Shown: in pieces, positions 17,606 through 25,580 of the stretch
Position numbering within the stretch: the first letter of the stretch is position 1
Layout: each line of letters begins with the position of its first letter
Source: an uncultured Bacilli bacterium
Lineage (GTDB): Bacteria > Bacillota_I > Bacilli_A > RF39 > UBA660
Direction: 5' to 3'
Assembly (NCBI GenBank): GCA_944364005.1
Contig: CALVVW010000007.1
Coordinates: forward strand, 1-35,140
Length of the DNA: 35,140 bases
Program-made: the position numbers and the translations under genes
Notes under the pieces: generated by a model
Seen by the model: the letters and a program-made list of their open reading frames with translations, nothing else
Databases searched by the model: none
What the model was told of the DNA's origin: nothing

Positions 17606-17883
17606 TGGATGATTCTAGAAAAAAGATAAAAAATGCTCAGGGATTAAGAAATTTGGAACAAACTCGGTTAGCATATTCACATGAAATTCTTGCTAACTTG
17701 GCAGAAAACCCTTCTTTGGTAAATGATTTAATAGAAGATTTAGGAATTACCGATAGTGAATTGTTTGATAATTTAAGTGGAACTACTAAAGGGAATATTA
17801 CTTTTTATGATCAAAGTCTTTCTTCAATTCGTGTTCTTTCCAAAAGTAAGGAATCTAATATATCAAATAGGGTTAGAAAGTAA
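17602..17883 (+). CDS. Small putative antitoxin with HTH-like segment
   Basis: 93 aa. Start ATG 17602 overlaps the stop of the upstream gene (ATGA); ATG 17605 is an alternative. RBS AAAGGTGG lies at 17588-17595. Residues about 38-75 (LVNDLIEDLGITDSELFDNL, then GNITFYDQSLSSI) resemble the helix-turn-helix of Xre/HigA antitoxins in length and hydrophobic pattern. The fit is by eye and loose. If correct, it would neutralise the RelE-like partner and autorepress the operon. The 3' end overlaps the converging flippase gene by 11 nt. Confidence 0.6.
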   Translation: MMDDSRKKIKNAQGLRNLEQTRLAYSHEILANLAENPSLVNDLIEDLGITDSELFDNLSGTTKGNITFYDQSLSSIRVLSKSKESNISNRVRK

Positions 17884-19165
17884 GATAACTTCTTACTTTT
17901 TTTAATGAATAAAAAGTAACAGCAAATACATTTAATGAAATCGCAATAATTAATCCCCAGATACCAATATTTAATAAGGATAGTAAAACTAAGAAAATAG
18001 AACGAATAACAACACCAATCGTAGTTGCAATCATTGCATCACGACTTTTCCCCATGGCATCAAGGCAAGAAGAAAGCGGAGACTGGATATATTGAAATAA
18101 GCAAACTGGTGCTAGAAAGCGCATGTAAGAGATGCCTTCCTTAGTGTGATAAATGAGTTTTAATGGAAACTCTGGAAAAATAATGAAGAAAATGGTAACT
18201 GGAATACCAATCGCTAAAGAATATAGAATAGCTTGTTTTATTTTCTTTGTAACGAAAGTATAATTTCCTCTAGTATATTCCCGAGAGACAACAGGAAGCA
18301 GTGCTTGTGATATGGCCATAGTAAAAAAAGATGGTAATAATAATAGAGGCATAACGTATCCAGATAAAATTCCATATTCAGTAGTAATAAATTTAGATGA
18401 ATATCCTAAAGAAAGAAGGGTAGTAGTTAAAAGAATCGGTTCTAAAAAATAACCAATACTACCAAGTAATCTTCCAGTAGTATTAGGAATACCAATCGAT
18501 AAAGACTCTTTCATATAATCTTTCTTAGGAATTAAATCTTCTTTTTTTAACTGAATTTTTTTTGGTAAGAATAAAAATAATACTAGAATTGATACACCTT
18601 CACTAATAACGTTAGATAAAATAATATAACAAACAGCATATTCTAATCCTTTTGGTAAGAAGAACGGAATACCAATTATCATAAGAGTTAACCTAACAAT
18701 ATCTTCTAATAAATTGGAAACGACATGTGGCACCATTTTTTCTTTTCCAAAGAAATAGCTTCTACAAATGCTAGAAAGACTAGTAAAAGGAATCACAACC
18801 GCAATAGCTAGAATAGGTAAATAACATCTAGGATTATGTAATAGATTATTTGCAAGTACAGGAGCAATTATAATAATCGTAATAATTAATAGCAAATTAA
18901 TAAATAGACTAATCGGTAAAATTGAAAAGAATAATTTAATATTATTTTTTCTTTTTTCTGCAACCAGTTTAGATAAAGCTGTAGGAAGACCAAATTGTCC
19001 AATACCAATAAATAGAGAGAATGTTGGTAATACCATCATATATAAGCCAAGTCCTTCGGTACCTATTAATCTACTCATCATGATTTTAATAAACATACCA
19101 AGTAATTTAGTCAGTAGTCCTCCAATTAATAGGATTATGACTGAATTTATAAATTTTTCTTTCAT
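17873..19165 (-). CDS. SpoVB/MurJ-like lipid-linked oligosaccharide flippase
   Basis: 430 aa, nearly all hydrophobic, about 12 membrane helices. The N-terminus (LIGGLLTKLLGMFIKIMMSR then IGTEGLGLYMMVLP) and the LPTALSKLVAEKRK segment match the SpoVB branch of the MOP flippase superfamily. Such proteins move lipid-linked cell-wall or polysaccharide precursors outward across the membrane. It is shorter than SpoVB of Bacillus (a little over 500 aa), so a housekeeping or capsule role is as likely as sporulation. No Shine-Dalgarno sequence precedes the ATG, and TATAAT sits only six bases upstream, which suggests a leaderless transcript. Confidence 0.85.
   Translation of the reverse strand: MKEKFINSVIILLIGGLLTKLLGMFIKIMMSRLIGTEGLGLYMMVLPTFSLFIGIGQFGLPTALSKLVAEKRKNNIKLFFSILPISLFINLLLIITIIIIAPVLANNLLHNPRCYLPILAIAVVIPFTSLSSICRSYFFGKEKMVPHVVSNLLEDIVRLTLMIIGIPFFLPKGLEYAVCYIILSNVISEGVSILVLFLFLPKKIQLKKEDLIPKKDYMKESLSIGIPNTTGRLLGSIGYFLEPILLTTTLLSLGYSSKFITTEYGILSGYVMPLLLLPSFFTMAISQALLPVVSREYTRGNYTFVTKKIKQAILYSLAIGIPVTIFFIIFPEFPLKLIYHTKEGISYMRFLAPVCLFQYIQSPLSSCLDAMGKSRDAMIATTIGVVIRSIFLVLLSLLNIGIWGLIIAISLNVFAVTFYSLKKVRSYLTF
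17877..17903 (+). terminator. Terminator of the candidate toxin-antitoxin operon
   Basis: AAAGTAAGA (17877-17885) pairs with TCTTACTTT (17891-17899); the T run continues to 17903. The stem includes the stop codon of the 93-aa gene and the last codons of the converging flippase gene. Confidence 0.8.
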
Positions 19166-19170
19166 AGTAA

Positions 19171-19200
19171 ATTATATGAATAAGAAAGAAAAGCTATTAA
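19171..19200 (-). promoter_or_regulatory. Possible promoter giving a leaderless flippase mRNA
   Basis: On the minus strand TATAAT (19176-19171) lies six bases before the ATG at 19165. A weak -35 (TTAATA, 19200-19195) is 18 bp upstream. Transcription would begin at or next to the start codon. Confidence 0.35.
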
Positions 19201-19305
19201 AAAATAAAAAAATAGTTTCAAAACAAAGAAATTATGATATGATAATTATGAAGATAAAACAGTGAGGGAAACGTCAAGAAGTGTCAATCGAACAATTGTA
19301 AAAAC

Positions 19306-19334
19306 TTGTAAATATGTTTTGTCAATTTTATAGA
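19306..19334 (+). promoter_or_regulatory. Possible promoter for the Glu-rich membrane protein
   Basis: TTGTAA (19306-19311), 17-bp spacer, TATAGA (19329-19334). It lies in the otherwise gene-free 19166-19408 interval. Confidence 0.45.
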
Positions 19335-19408
19335 AAAAAGAAAAAAGTTTATAGAATTACTTTATTCTTTTTTCTATGAATGTTAGACTAGTAGTAGAGG
19401 TGGAGAGA

Positions 19409-20482
19409 ATGAACGGATTAATCAAATTTTTAACAGCAGAGGAAATGATAGTGGTGTATGCACTCGTAGGAATTGCATCCGTTTTATATTTAATTATATA
19501 TATACTTGATAAAAGTTATTATAAAAGAAAGCAACGTCAAAATACGAAAGAATTACGTAAGATTGTAGATGAGGTTTCAGAAACAGTAGAGCCTGAGGTA
19601 AAACAAGAACCAGTAATAACTCAGATAGCAGAACCAAAAGAAGAAAAGGTTGAAGTTATGTCAGTAGTAGATCCTGTGGTAGTAGATTCTAAACAAGAAG
19701 AAACAATTGAAATTTTATCAACTCCACAAGAAAGTGTTACTATTCCTGAAATAGAGCCGGTACAACAAACTGTAATAGAGGAAGAACAACAAGACAAAGA
19801 GCAAAATTTAATAGAAAAACAAGAAATGCCAGCTATAGAAAATATTGAAGAACAAACAGAGGTGACTTCAGAAGAAGAATTGCAATACACTAGTATTGAA
19901 CCAAACCCTACAGAAGCTCAGGCTGAGCTAATGCGTTTGACAGAAACACTAGAAAAAGCGGAAGAGGAAGTTAGAAATATTGAATTAACAGCATTTGAAG
20001 AGGAACAAGAACAAAATGCTATTATTAGTTTAGATGAACTCATGGAACGTGGTAAAGCAATGTATGAAAATGGTGAATTTGATAAATTAGAAGATGAAGG
20101 AAACGAACCAATTAGCTTACAAGATTTGGAAGAGCGAATGAAAGAAGCTAAAGAAATTGTTACAGAAATAGAGGAAGACCCTGTAATTACTGAAGTAACA
20201 CCAGTATCTGAACAAATGGTATTAGATGACTTCCAAACAGTAGAAGTAGAAAAAGAAGTCAATCCTCCAGTGGTGGAGAAAAAAGAGTTATATTCGGAAC
20301 ATAAGAAGTTTAAGAGTAGTCCAGTGATTTCTCCAGTGTATGGTATTGAACATCCTAATACATCTAGTGCTACTGATATTGAATTGGAAAATACGGCAAA
20401 TTATGAAAAACTTGATGAAGAAATTAGGAAGACAAATGAATTCTTAATGACATTGAAGGAATTACAGAAAAAATTAGATTAA
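19409..20482 (+). CDS. Membrane-anchored glutamate-rich protein of unknown function
   Basis: 357 aa from ATG 19409, which has GAGGTGGAG just upstream; ATG 19376 has none. One membrane helix (about 12-32), a short basic stretch (YYKRKQRQ), then about 250 residues very rich in Glu, Gln, Val and Thr with low complexity. The C-terminal part (LEEIRKTNEFLMTLKELQKK-like) could form a coiled coil. The topology resembles single-pass cytoplasmic scaffold proteins with long acidic linkers, as in some cell-division proteins, but no family is recognised. It is transcribed alone and followed by a terminator. Confidence 0.8.
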   Translation: MNGLIKFLTAEEMIVVYALVGIASVLYLIIYILDKSYYKRKQRQNTKELRKIVDEVSETVEPEVKQEPVITQIAEPKEEKVEVMSVVDPVVVDSKQEETIEILSTPQESVTIPEIEPVQQTVIEEEQQDKEQNLIEKQEMPAIENIEEQTEVTSEEELQYTSIEPNPTEAQAELMRLTETLEKAEEEVRNIELTAFEEEQEQNAIISLDELMERGKAMYENGEFDKLEDEGNEPISLQDLEERMKEAKEIVTEIEEDPVITEVTPVSEQMVLDDFQTVEVEKEVNPPVVEKKELYSEHKKFKSSPVISPVYGIEHPNTSSATDIELENTANYEKLDEEIRKTNEFLMTLKELQKKLD

Positions 20483-20491
20483 GGAAGCAGT

Positions 20492-20526
20492 AAACTCGAT
20501 GAGGTTAATAATCATCGAGTTTTATT
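20492..20526 (+). terminator. Terminator after the Glu-rich protein gene
   Basis: AAACTCGATGA (20492-20502) pairs perfectly with TCATCGAGTTT (20512-20522); a short T-rich tail follows. Confidence 0.8.
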
Positions 20527-20539
20527 GTGAAATAAACTT

Positions 20540-20821
20540 GGAGGTACAAAGTGGAAATGGAGTTGAATTATTTTAATGTTAAAACAGATAATTTTATATA
20601 TAGTATTATTACTATCTTTCCTTGGTTTAATTTATTCTATTTATAAAATTGTAGGCTGGTATATAGATAATAAAAATACTAAAGAACAAATCGAAAAAGT
20701 AGAAAAGTATATAGAAGAATCAGAAGAGAATACTTTTGCTATAAAAATAGATTTTGCATCACTATTAGAAGAAAAAATGAAAAGAGATAATATTTTCGTT
20801 TTTTCATTTGATATAGTTTAG
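20540..20821 (+). pseudogene. Probable remnant of a class B-like sortase (N-terminus only)
   Basis: The frame from ATG 20576 gives 81 aa: a membrane helix (about 3-25), then YKIVGWYIDNKNTKEQIEKV and a segment IDFASLLEEKMKRDN, which resembles the N-terminal region of SrtB-type sortases before the VDFxxLxxINxDxVGWI stretch. It stops there: the barrel, the catalytic His, the TLxTC cysteine and the Arg are absent. The strong RBS GGAGGT (20540-20545) is spaced for GTG 20551 in another frame that stops at about 20643. The 5' end and the body are therefore out of register. Alternatively it is a genuine small membrane protein. The sortase match is by eye. Confidence 0.4.
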
Positions 20822-20826
20822 AAATC

Positions 20827-20855
20827 TTGTAAAAAAAGATATAATGTGATATAAT
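20827..20855 (+). promoter_or_regulatory. Strong extended -10 promoter of the mtaB-recD2 operon
   Basis: TTGTAA (20827-20832), 17-bp spacer, TATAAT (20850-20855) preceded by TGA (extended -10). RBS AGAGGTGAG precedes the ATG at 20881. Confidence 0.82.
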
Positions 20856-20880
20856 TTGTTAACAAAAGAGGTGAGTATTT

Positions 20881-21657
20881 ATGAAAAAACACGCCTTGGA
20901 TATTGCAATTATTGTTTGTTTTTTGATAGTTATTATTTTAATAGTTGTTTTAGTATGGCCTACTGGAAAAGACACTTTATCAAAGAATACTAAAGCAAAG
21001 AAAGAAATAAATAATACAGAAAAAGTAAATGCAAAAGATACAGAAGAAAAATCTGTTCAAGAGACTGAAATAAAAGAGAACAGTTTTCTTTCAGATACTG
21101 CTGTTGCTAGTAATGAAGATGAAGTTGTCTCTTATGTATCTGATGTGGAGTCACAAATAGCTACTTTGAATGCGAATAGCACAGATACAACCATGAAAGA
21201 AAAGTTAGAAAATACATTTATTACGCTTACAGATTTTATCTTCTATGGTGGTACTATAAAAGGTATGACTTTTAATCAATTAACAGATACAGCTAAAGAA
21301 AAAGTACTAGATCTTTATGAAAAGATAGATTCAAAAATAGAATCTTATTTTCCTAATTATAAAGAGGATATAGCATCTTCTGCAAAAAAAGGATATACTA
21401 CTGTTGTTACGAAAGCAAAAGAATTGAAAGATGAAATTCTTGCAAAATATAAGGAAAAAGTAGGAGAAGATGCGTATAATAATGTAGTAAGTAATTATGA
21501 AGAGGATAAAGATAGGTTTCAAGATGCATATACTCCTTATGTAGAAAAAGGAAAAGATATTGCTTCTGGTGCTATAGAGAAAGGAAAGAATGTTTGGGAT
21601 ACTGCCAAAGATAAATTAGATTCTTGGTATCAAAATTTTAAAGAAAGTAGGGAATGA
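20881..21657 (+). CDS. Membrane-anchored helical protein of unknown function
   Basis: 258 aa. One N-terminal membrane helix (about 7-28, no signal cleavage motif seen) is followed by a Lys/Glu linker (about 30-75) and an all-helical remainder. The last third has amphipathic repeats (AKELKDEILAKYKEKVGEDA; YVEKGKDIASGAIEKGKNVW) like YtxH-type or LEA-like helices. No family is recognised with confidence. It is the first gene of an operon; mtaB begins one base after its TGA stop, so the two are translationally close. Confidence 0.78.
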   Translation: MKKHALDIAIIVCFLIVIILIVVLVWPTGKDTLSKNTKAKKEINNTEKVNAKDTEEKSVQETEIKENSFLSDTAVASNEDEVVSYVSDVESQIATLNANSTDTTMKEKLENTFITLTDFIFYGGTIKGMTFNQLTDTAKEKVLDLYEKIDSKIESYFPNYKEDIASSAKKGYTTVVTKAKELKDEILAKYKEKVGEDAYNNVVSNYEEDKDRFQDAYTPYVEKGKDIASGAIEKGKNVWDTAKDKLDSWYQNFKESRE

Positions 21658-21658
21658 A

Positions 21659-22945
21659 TTGCGAAGTGTTGGAGTTTTAACGTTAGGTTGTAAAGTAAAT
21701 ACATATGAAAGTGAATATATCATTCATTTATTAAAGGAACATGGTTATCAAATTAAATCCTTTGAGGAAGTTTGTGATGTATATATTATTAATACTTGTA
21801 CTGTGACAAATACTAGTGATGTGAAATCTAGAAAAATGATTCGTCAAGCAATTAAGCGAAATCCAGATGCTTGTATAGTAGCAATGGGATGTTTTATAGA
21901 AGCTAATAAAGATTATTCTGTTCCCGGGTTAGATATTGTTATTGGAAATAAAGATAAGTCTAAAATTATAGAAATATTAGATGAATATTTTTCTAAGAAG
22001 GAAGAAATACGTAGGTTGTATGCTGAACTTCCTAGTCAGTTTGAAGATATGTATATTAATGAGTTTCCAGGTAGGACTAGAGCATTTGTGAAAATACAAG
22101 ATGGATGCGAAAATTTCTGTTCTTATTGTATTATTCCATTTGTTCGTGGAAAATGTCGTAGTAAAAATCCAGATACTGTAATTAAAGAAATAACTGATTT
22201 AGTAAATAACGGGTATAAAGAAGTAGTGTTGACAGGGATACATACAGGTAATTATGGTGTGGATTTAGATATTAATTTCGCTGAATTGTTAAGAAGAATC
22301 GTAAAAATTAAAGGTTTGGAACGTTTACGTATTTCTTCCATTGAAATTACAGAACTAACAGATGAAGTGTTACAAGTGATTAAAGAAAATCCTGTTATTG
22401 TTAATCATTTACATATACCACTTCAAGCTGGAAGTAATCATGTATTAAGAATGATGAATCGTAAATATGATTTAAAGTATTTTAAATTCCGTATTCAAAA
22501 AATTCGTGCTATTCGACCAGATATTGCTATTACAACGGATGTAATTGTTGGTTTTCCAGGAGAAACAGGTTTGGATTTTCGGTCAACTTTAGAAACTTGT
22601 GAAGAGCTACAATTTGCTAAGATTCATGTGTTTCCTTATAGTGAAAGAAAAGGAACGGTTGCTAAAGAATTACCATTTCCTTTGGATAAAGACGTAAAAA
22701 AAGAACGTGCTAGACTTCTTTTGGCTTTATCTAAAAAATTAGAATGTAATTATTTTCATTCGTTTGTTGGGAAAGATGTTTCAGTATTAATAGAAGAAGA
22801 AAAAAATGGTAAAAGCTATGGACATACAGACAATTATCTACACGTAGAAATAGATAAAATTCTTCCTAAAAATACATTCGTAACGGTTCGTATTACAGAA
22901 GTATGTTATCCATATTGTGTTGGTGAAATATCTTTGCTAAAATAA
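21659..22945 (+). CDS. mtaB: tRNA t6A37 methylthiotransferase MtaB
   Basis: 428 aa radical-SAM methylthiotransferase that converts t6A at position 37 of ANN-decoding tRNAs to ms2t6A. The N-terminal UPF0004 domain supplies three Cys for the auxiliary cluster (LGCKVN, NTCTVTN, MGCF). The radical-SAM motif CENFCSYC (CxxxCxxC) follows at about residue 146, then GFPGET. A C-terminal TRAM-like domain ends the protein. GCKVNTYES and CENFCSYCIIPFVRG are typical of MtaB rather than MiaB or RimO. The start is TTG at 21659, with AGGG upstream; the next in-frame ATG would remove the first cluster Cys. Confidence 0.92.
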   Translation: MRSVGVLTLGCKVNTYESEYIIHLLKEHGYQIKSFEEVCDVYIINTCTVTNTSDVKSRKMIRQAIKRNPDACIVAMGCFIEANKDYSVPGLDIVIGNKDKSKIIEILDEYFSKKEEIRRLYAELPSQFEDMYINEFPGRTRAFVKIQDGCENFCSYCIIPFVRGKCRSKNPDTVIKEITDLVNNGYKEVVLTGIHTGNYGVDLDINFAELLRRIVKIKGLERLRISSIEITELTDEVLQVIKENPVIVNHLHIPLQAGSNHVLRMMNRKYDLKYFKFRIQKIRAIRPDIAITTDVIVGFPGETGLDFRSTLETCEELQFAKIHVFPYSERKGTVAKELPFPLDKDVKKERARLLLALSKKLECNYFHSFVGKDVSVLIEEEKNGKSYGHTDNYLHVEIDKILPKNTFVTVRITEVCYPYCVGEISLLK

Positions 22946-22961
22946 AAATAGGAGTGATAAT

Positions 22962-23132
22962 ATGGATAATTTTATGTTTCAGAAATTAATGAATGCCCAA
23001 CAGAAAGAAGAACAAAAACAAGAACACAGCTTAGAAGAAATAGAAGTATTAGAAGAAGAAAATAATGAAAATCAAGAAAGAAAACAAGAAGAAGATAAAG
23101 AAGGATATGTAGCAAGAAAAAATCAAAATTAG
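22962..23132 (+). CDS. Small acidic protein (56 aa)
   Basis: A 57-codon frame with a strong ribosome binding site (GGAGTGAT at 22951-22958) and ATG 22962; it ends at TAG 23130-23132, 8 nt before recD2. The product (MDNFMFQKLMNAQQKEEQKQ at its start) is rich in Glu, Gln, Lys and Asn, hydrophilic and probably helical. No family is recognised. Its position between mtaB and recD2 with perfect operon spacing supports real translation. Confidence 0.7.
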   Translation: MDNFMFQKLMNAQQKEEQKQEHSLEEIEVLEEENNENQERKQEEDKEGYVARKNQN

Positions 23133-23140
23133 GAGGAGTT

Positions 23141-25333
23141 ATGGATATCTATATCAAAGGAAATTATCAAAGAAGTATTTATCAAAATAGTAATGGTTAC
23201 CATATAGGACTATTTAAAGTAAAAGAAACAAACTGTGAACAATTAACCAAATATGTAGATAAAACAATTACTTTTACAGGTTATTTCCATGAATTAAATG
23301 ATATGGATACCTATCTTTTTTTTGGTCAAATGGTTGAACATCCTAAATATGGAACCCAGTTTTCTGTTACTAGTTATGAAAGATGTAAACCAGAAGAAAA
23401 AGATGCTATTGTAGATTTTTTAACTAGTGGATTATTTAAAGGAATAGGAGAGAAAAAAGCCAAAGCTATCGTAGATGTATTAGGAAAAGATACATTACAA
23501 ATTATATTAGATAATCCTGATAATTTAATTTTAATACCAGGAATTACTAAAACCAATATTGATACACTACATACTAAGTTAAAAGAATATGAAGCAAGTT
23601 ATGAAACAGTTCTTTATTTAGGAGAACTAGGTTTTTCCACCAAAGATGCTATGCTTGTTTATAATTTTTATAAAGAACGAGTAAAATCTATTATAGAAGA
23701 AGATATTTATCAGTTAATTTATAGTATCCCGGAAATAAACTTTAAGAAAATAGATCGAATCGCTTTAAAAAATGGAGTAGAAAAAAATGCTTTCATTCGT
23801 ATTAAAGCGTCTATTTTATATATTATGGAAGAACTTAGTAATGCCTATGGACATAGTTATTTTTTCTATGATGAAATATTTTCTTATCTACCTAGAGTCT
23901 TATTAGTTACTATTTCAGATACAGAATATCAAGAAGCCCTAGCTTCTTTAATAAAAGATGTAAAAGTAATTCAAAAAGAGGAAAAATATTACCTAGAAGA
24001 AATGTATCAAGCAGAATGTTTTATTGTAAAAAGATTTCGACTACTTGCTCATAGTGAAGATAAAGAATTTAAAAACCTAGATAGTAAGTTTAGTGAATTA
24101 GAAAAAGTATTTGGAATATCTTATAACGAAGATCAAAAAATAGCTATTTTAGATAGTTGCAAGAAGAGTTTTTTAATTATTACTGGTGGACCTGGAACTG
24201 GTAAAACCACAATCATGAAAGGAATTGTAGAGTTATATAAAGAACTTCATAAATTAACATATGAAAAATTAGTAGATAAACTTGCTTTACTAGCACCAAC
24301 AGGAAGAGCAGCCAAAAGAATGAGTGAAGCAACACTTCTACCAGCATCTACTATCCATCGTTTTTTAAAATGGAATAAAGATACTAATAAATTTCAAGTA
24401 AATGAGTATCATAAGAGTAAAGTAGAACTTGTGATTATTGATGAAGCGAGTATGATTGATACCGAACTTTTAGCCAGTCTTTTAAAAGGAATCTCTGCTA
24501 ACTGTAAAGTAATTATGGTAGGTGATGCCTATCAATTACCATCAGTAGGGCCAGGACAAGTATTACATGACTTAATTGAAAGCAAAAAATTACCAGTAGT
24601 AGAATTAAAAGAGCTATATCGTCAAGGAAAAGATTCTAATATTATATCACTAGCTTATGATGTAAGAAGAGGAGAAGTAGTAGATGATGTCTTTAATCAA
24701 GATGAAGATTTAACATTTATCGAGTGTGATGATAAAGATGTACTATCTAATTTGATGGATGTGTCTCAAACATTTAAAGACCTTTCTTATAAAAAATTTC
24801 AAATACTTGCTCCTATGTATAAAACGATTCATGGAATTGATGCAATTAATCAAAAATTACAAACAATTTTTAATCCAAAAGAAAGTAGTAAAAAAGAACT
24901 AGTAGTAGGAGATGTCATTTTCCGCGAAGGAGATAAAGTAATTGAATTAAGTAATATGCCAGAAGAAAATATCTATAATGGAGATATAGGAATCATTAGT
25001 ACTATTATTACACAACCAGTAAAAAAAATTATCATTGATTTTGATGGAAATGAAGTAACGTTTACAAGTGCTAATTTTAATAAATTTCGTCTAGCGTATG
25101 CAATTTCTATTCATAAGGCACAAGGAAGTGAATTTGATGTTGTTATTATGCCATTAGTCCAAGGTTATAAAAAAATGTTATACCGCAAATTAGTTTATAC
25201 AGGAATCACAAGAAGTAAAAAAATGTTATATTTAATTGGTGATAAAATTGCACTCCGTCAAGCAGTTAGTAATACATCATCGGATATTAGAAGAACAACT
25301 ATTAAAGATTTTCTAGAAAATGGTATAAAATAA
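23141..25333 (+). CDS. recD2: RecD2-type 5'-3' DNA helicase
   Basis: 730 aa, the usual size for RecD2 (the RecBC-independent form). An N-terminal OB-like region is followed by tandem helix-hairpin-helix segments (about 90-200, including NLILIPGIT). Walker A GGPGTGKTT begins near residue 349, Walker B VIIDEASMID near 430, and GDAYQLPSVGPGQVL is motif III. The C-terminal motifs AYAISIHKAQGSEFDVVIMP and YTGITRSKKML close the SF1B core. RecD2 acts in DNA repair and replication-fork maintenance in the cytosol. RBS AGGAGG. It lies in the mtaB operon and is followed by a 55-aa membrane protein gene. Confidence 0.94.
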   Translation: MDIYIKGNYQRSIYQNSNGYHIGLFKVKETNCEQLTKYVDKTITFTGYFHELNDMDTYLFFGQMVEHPKYGTQFSVTSYERCKPEEKDAIVDFLTSGLFKGIGEKKAKAIVDVLGKDTLQIILDNPDNLILIPGITKTNIDTLHTKLKEYEASYETVLYLGELGFSTKDAMLVYNFYKERVKSIIEEDIYQLIYSIPEINFKKIDRIALKNGVEKNAFIRIKASILYIMEELSNAYGHSYFFYDEIFSYLPRVLLVTISDTEYQEALASLIKDVKVIQKEEKYYLEEMYQAECFIVKRFRLLAHSEDKEFKNLDSKFSELEKVFGISYNEDQKIAILDSCKKSFLIITGGPGTGKTTIMKGIVELYKELHKLTYEKLVDKLALLAPTGRAAKRMSEATLLPASTIHRFLKWNKDTNKFQVNEYHKSKVELVIIDEASMIDTELLASLLKGISANCKVIMVGDAYQLPSVGPGQVLHDLIESKKLPVVELKELYRQGKDSNIISLAYDVRRGEVVDDVFNQDEDLTFIECDDKDVLSNLMDVSQTFKDLSYKKFQILAPMYKTIHGIDAINQKLQTIFNPKESSKKELVVGDVIFREGDKVIELSNMPEENIYNGDIGIISTIITQPVKKIIIDFDGNEVTFTSANFNKFRLAYAISIHKAQGSEFDVVIMPLVQGYKKMLYRKLVYTGITRSKKMLYLIGDKIALRQAVSNTSSDIRRTTIKDFLENGIK

Positions 25334-25370
25334 AAAGGTTTAACTCATAATAAAAATGAGGTGATAAAAC

Positions 25371-25538
25371 ATGTCTAAGAAGGCAATGAATAAAATGATC
25401 TGGGCTGCAGTATTAGGAGGAATGGGAGTAGCAGGTTATATGTATTTTAAAAAGAATCCTAATGCTATGTCTAATATGAAAGAGATGGCTAAAAACGCAG
25501 CAAAAACGACGTATGATAAGTTAGAAGATATTGACTAA
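25371..25538 (+). CDS. Small single-pass membrane protein, YtxH-like (55 aa)
   Basis: A 56-codon frame with RBS GAGGTGAT (25358-25365) and ATG 25371; stop TAA at 25536-25538. A basic start (MSKKAMNK) leads to a helix MIWAAVLGGMGVAGYMYF, then an amphipathic tail (MKEMAKNAAKTTYDKLEDID). The layout is that of YtxH-type small membrane proteins, but it is too short to assign. It is the last gene before the 25547-25580 terminator. Confidence 0.72.
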   Translation: MSKKAMNKMIWAAVLGGMGVAGYMYFKKNPNAMSNMKEMAKNAAKTTYDKLEDID

Positions 25539-25546
25539 TCATCCAG

Positions 25547-25580
25547 AAAAAAGAAGAAATAACATTATTTCTTCTTTTTT
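25547..25580. terminator. Bidirectional terminator between converging operons
   Basis: AAAAAAGAAGAAAT (25547-25560) and ATTTCTTCTTTTTT (25567-25580) form a 14-bp perfect stem with a 6-nt loop and T/A runs on both sides. The minus-strand gene's stop codon lies inside it. Confidence 0.9.

Noticed and set aside
19621..20262. Two minus-strand open frames rich in Ser, Thr and Ile
   Set aside because: They mirror the Glu/Gln/Val-rich coding strand of the membrane protein gene and have no binding sites.
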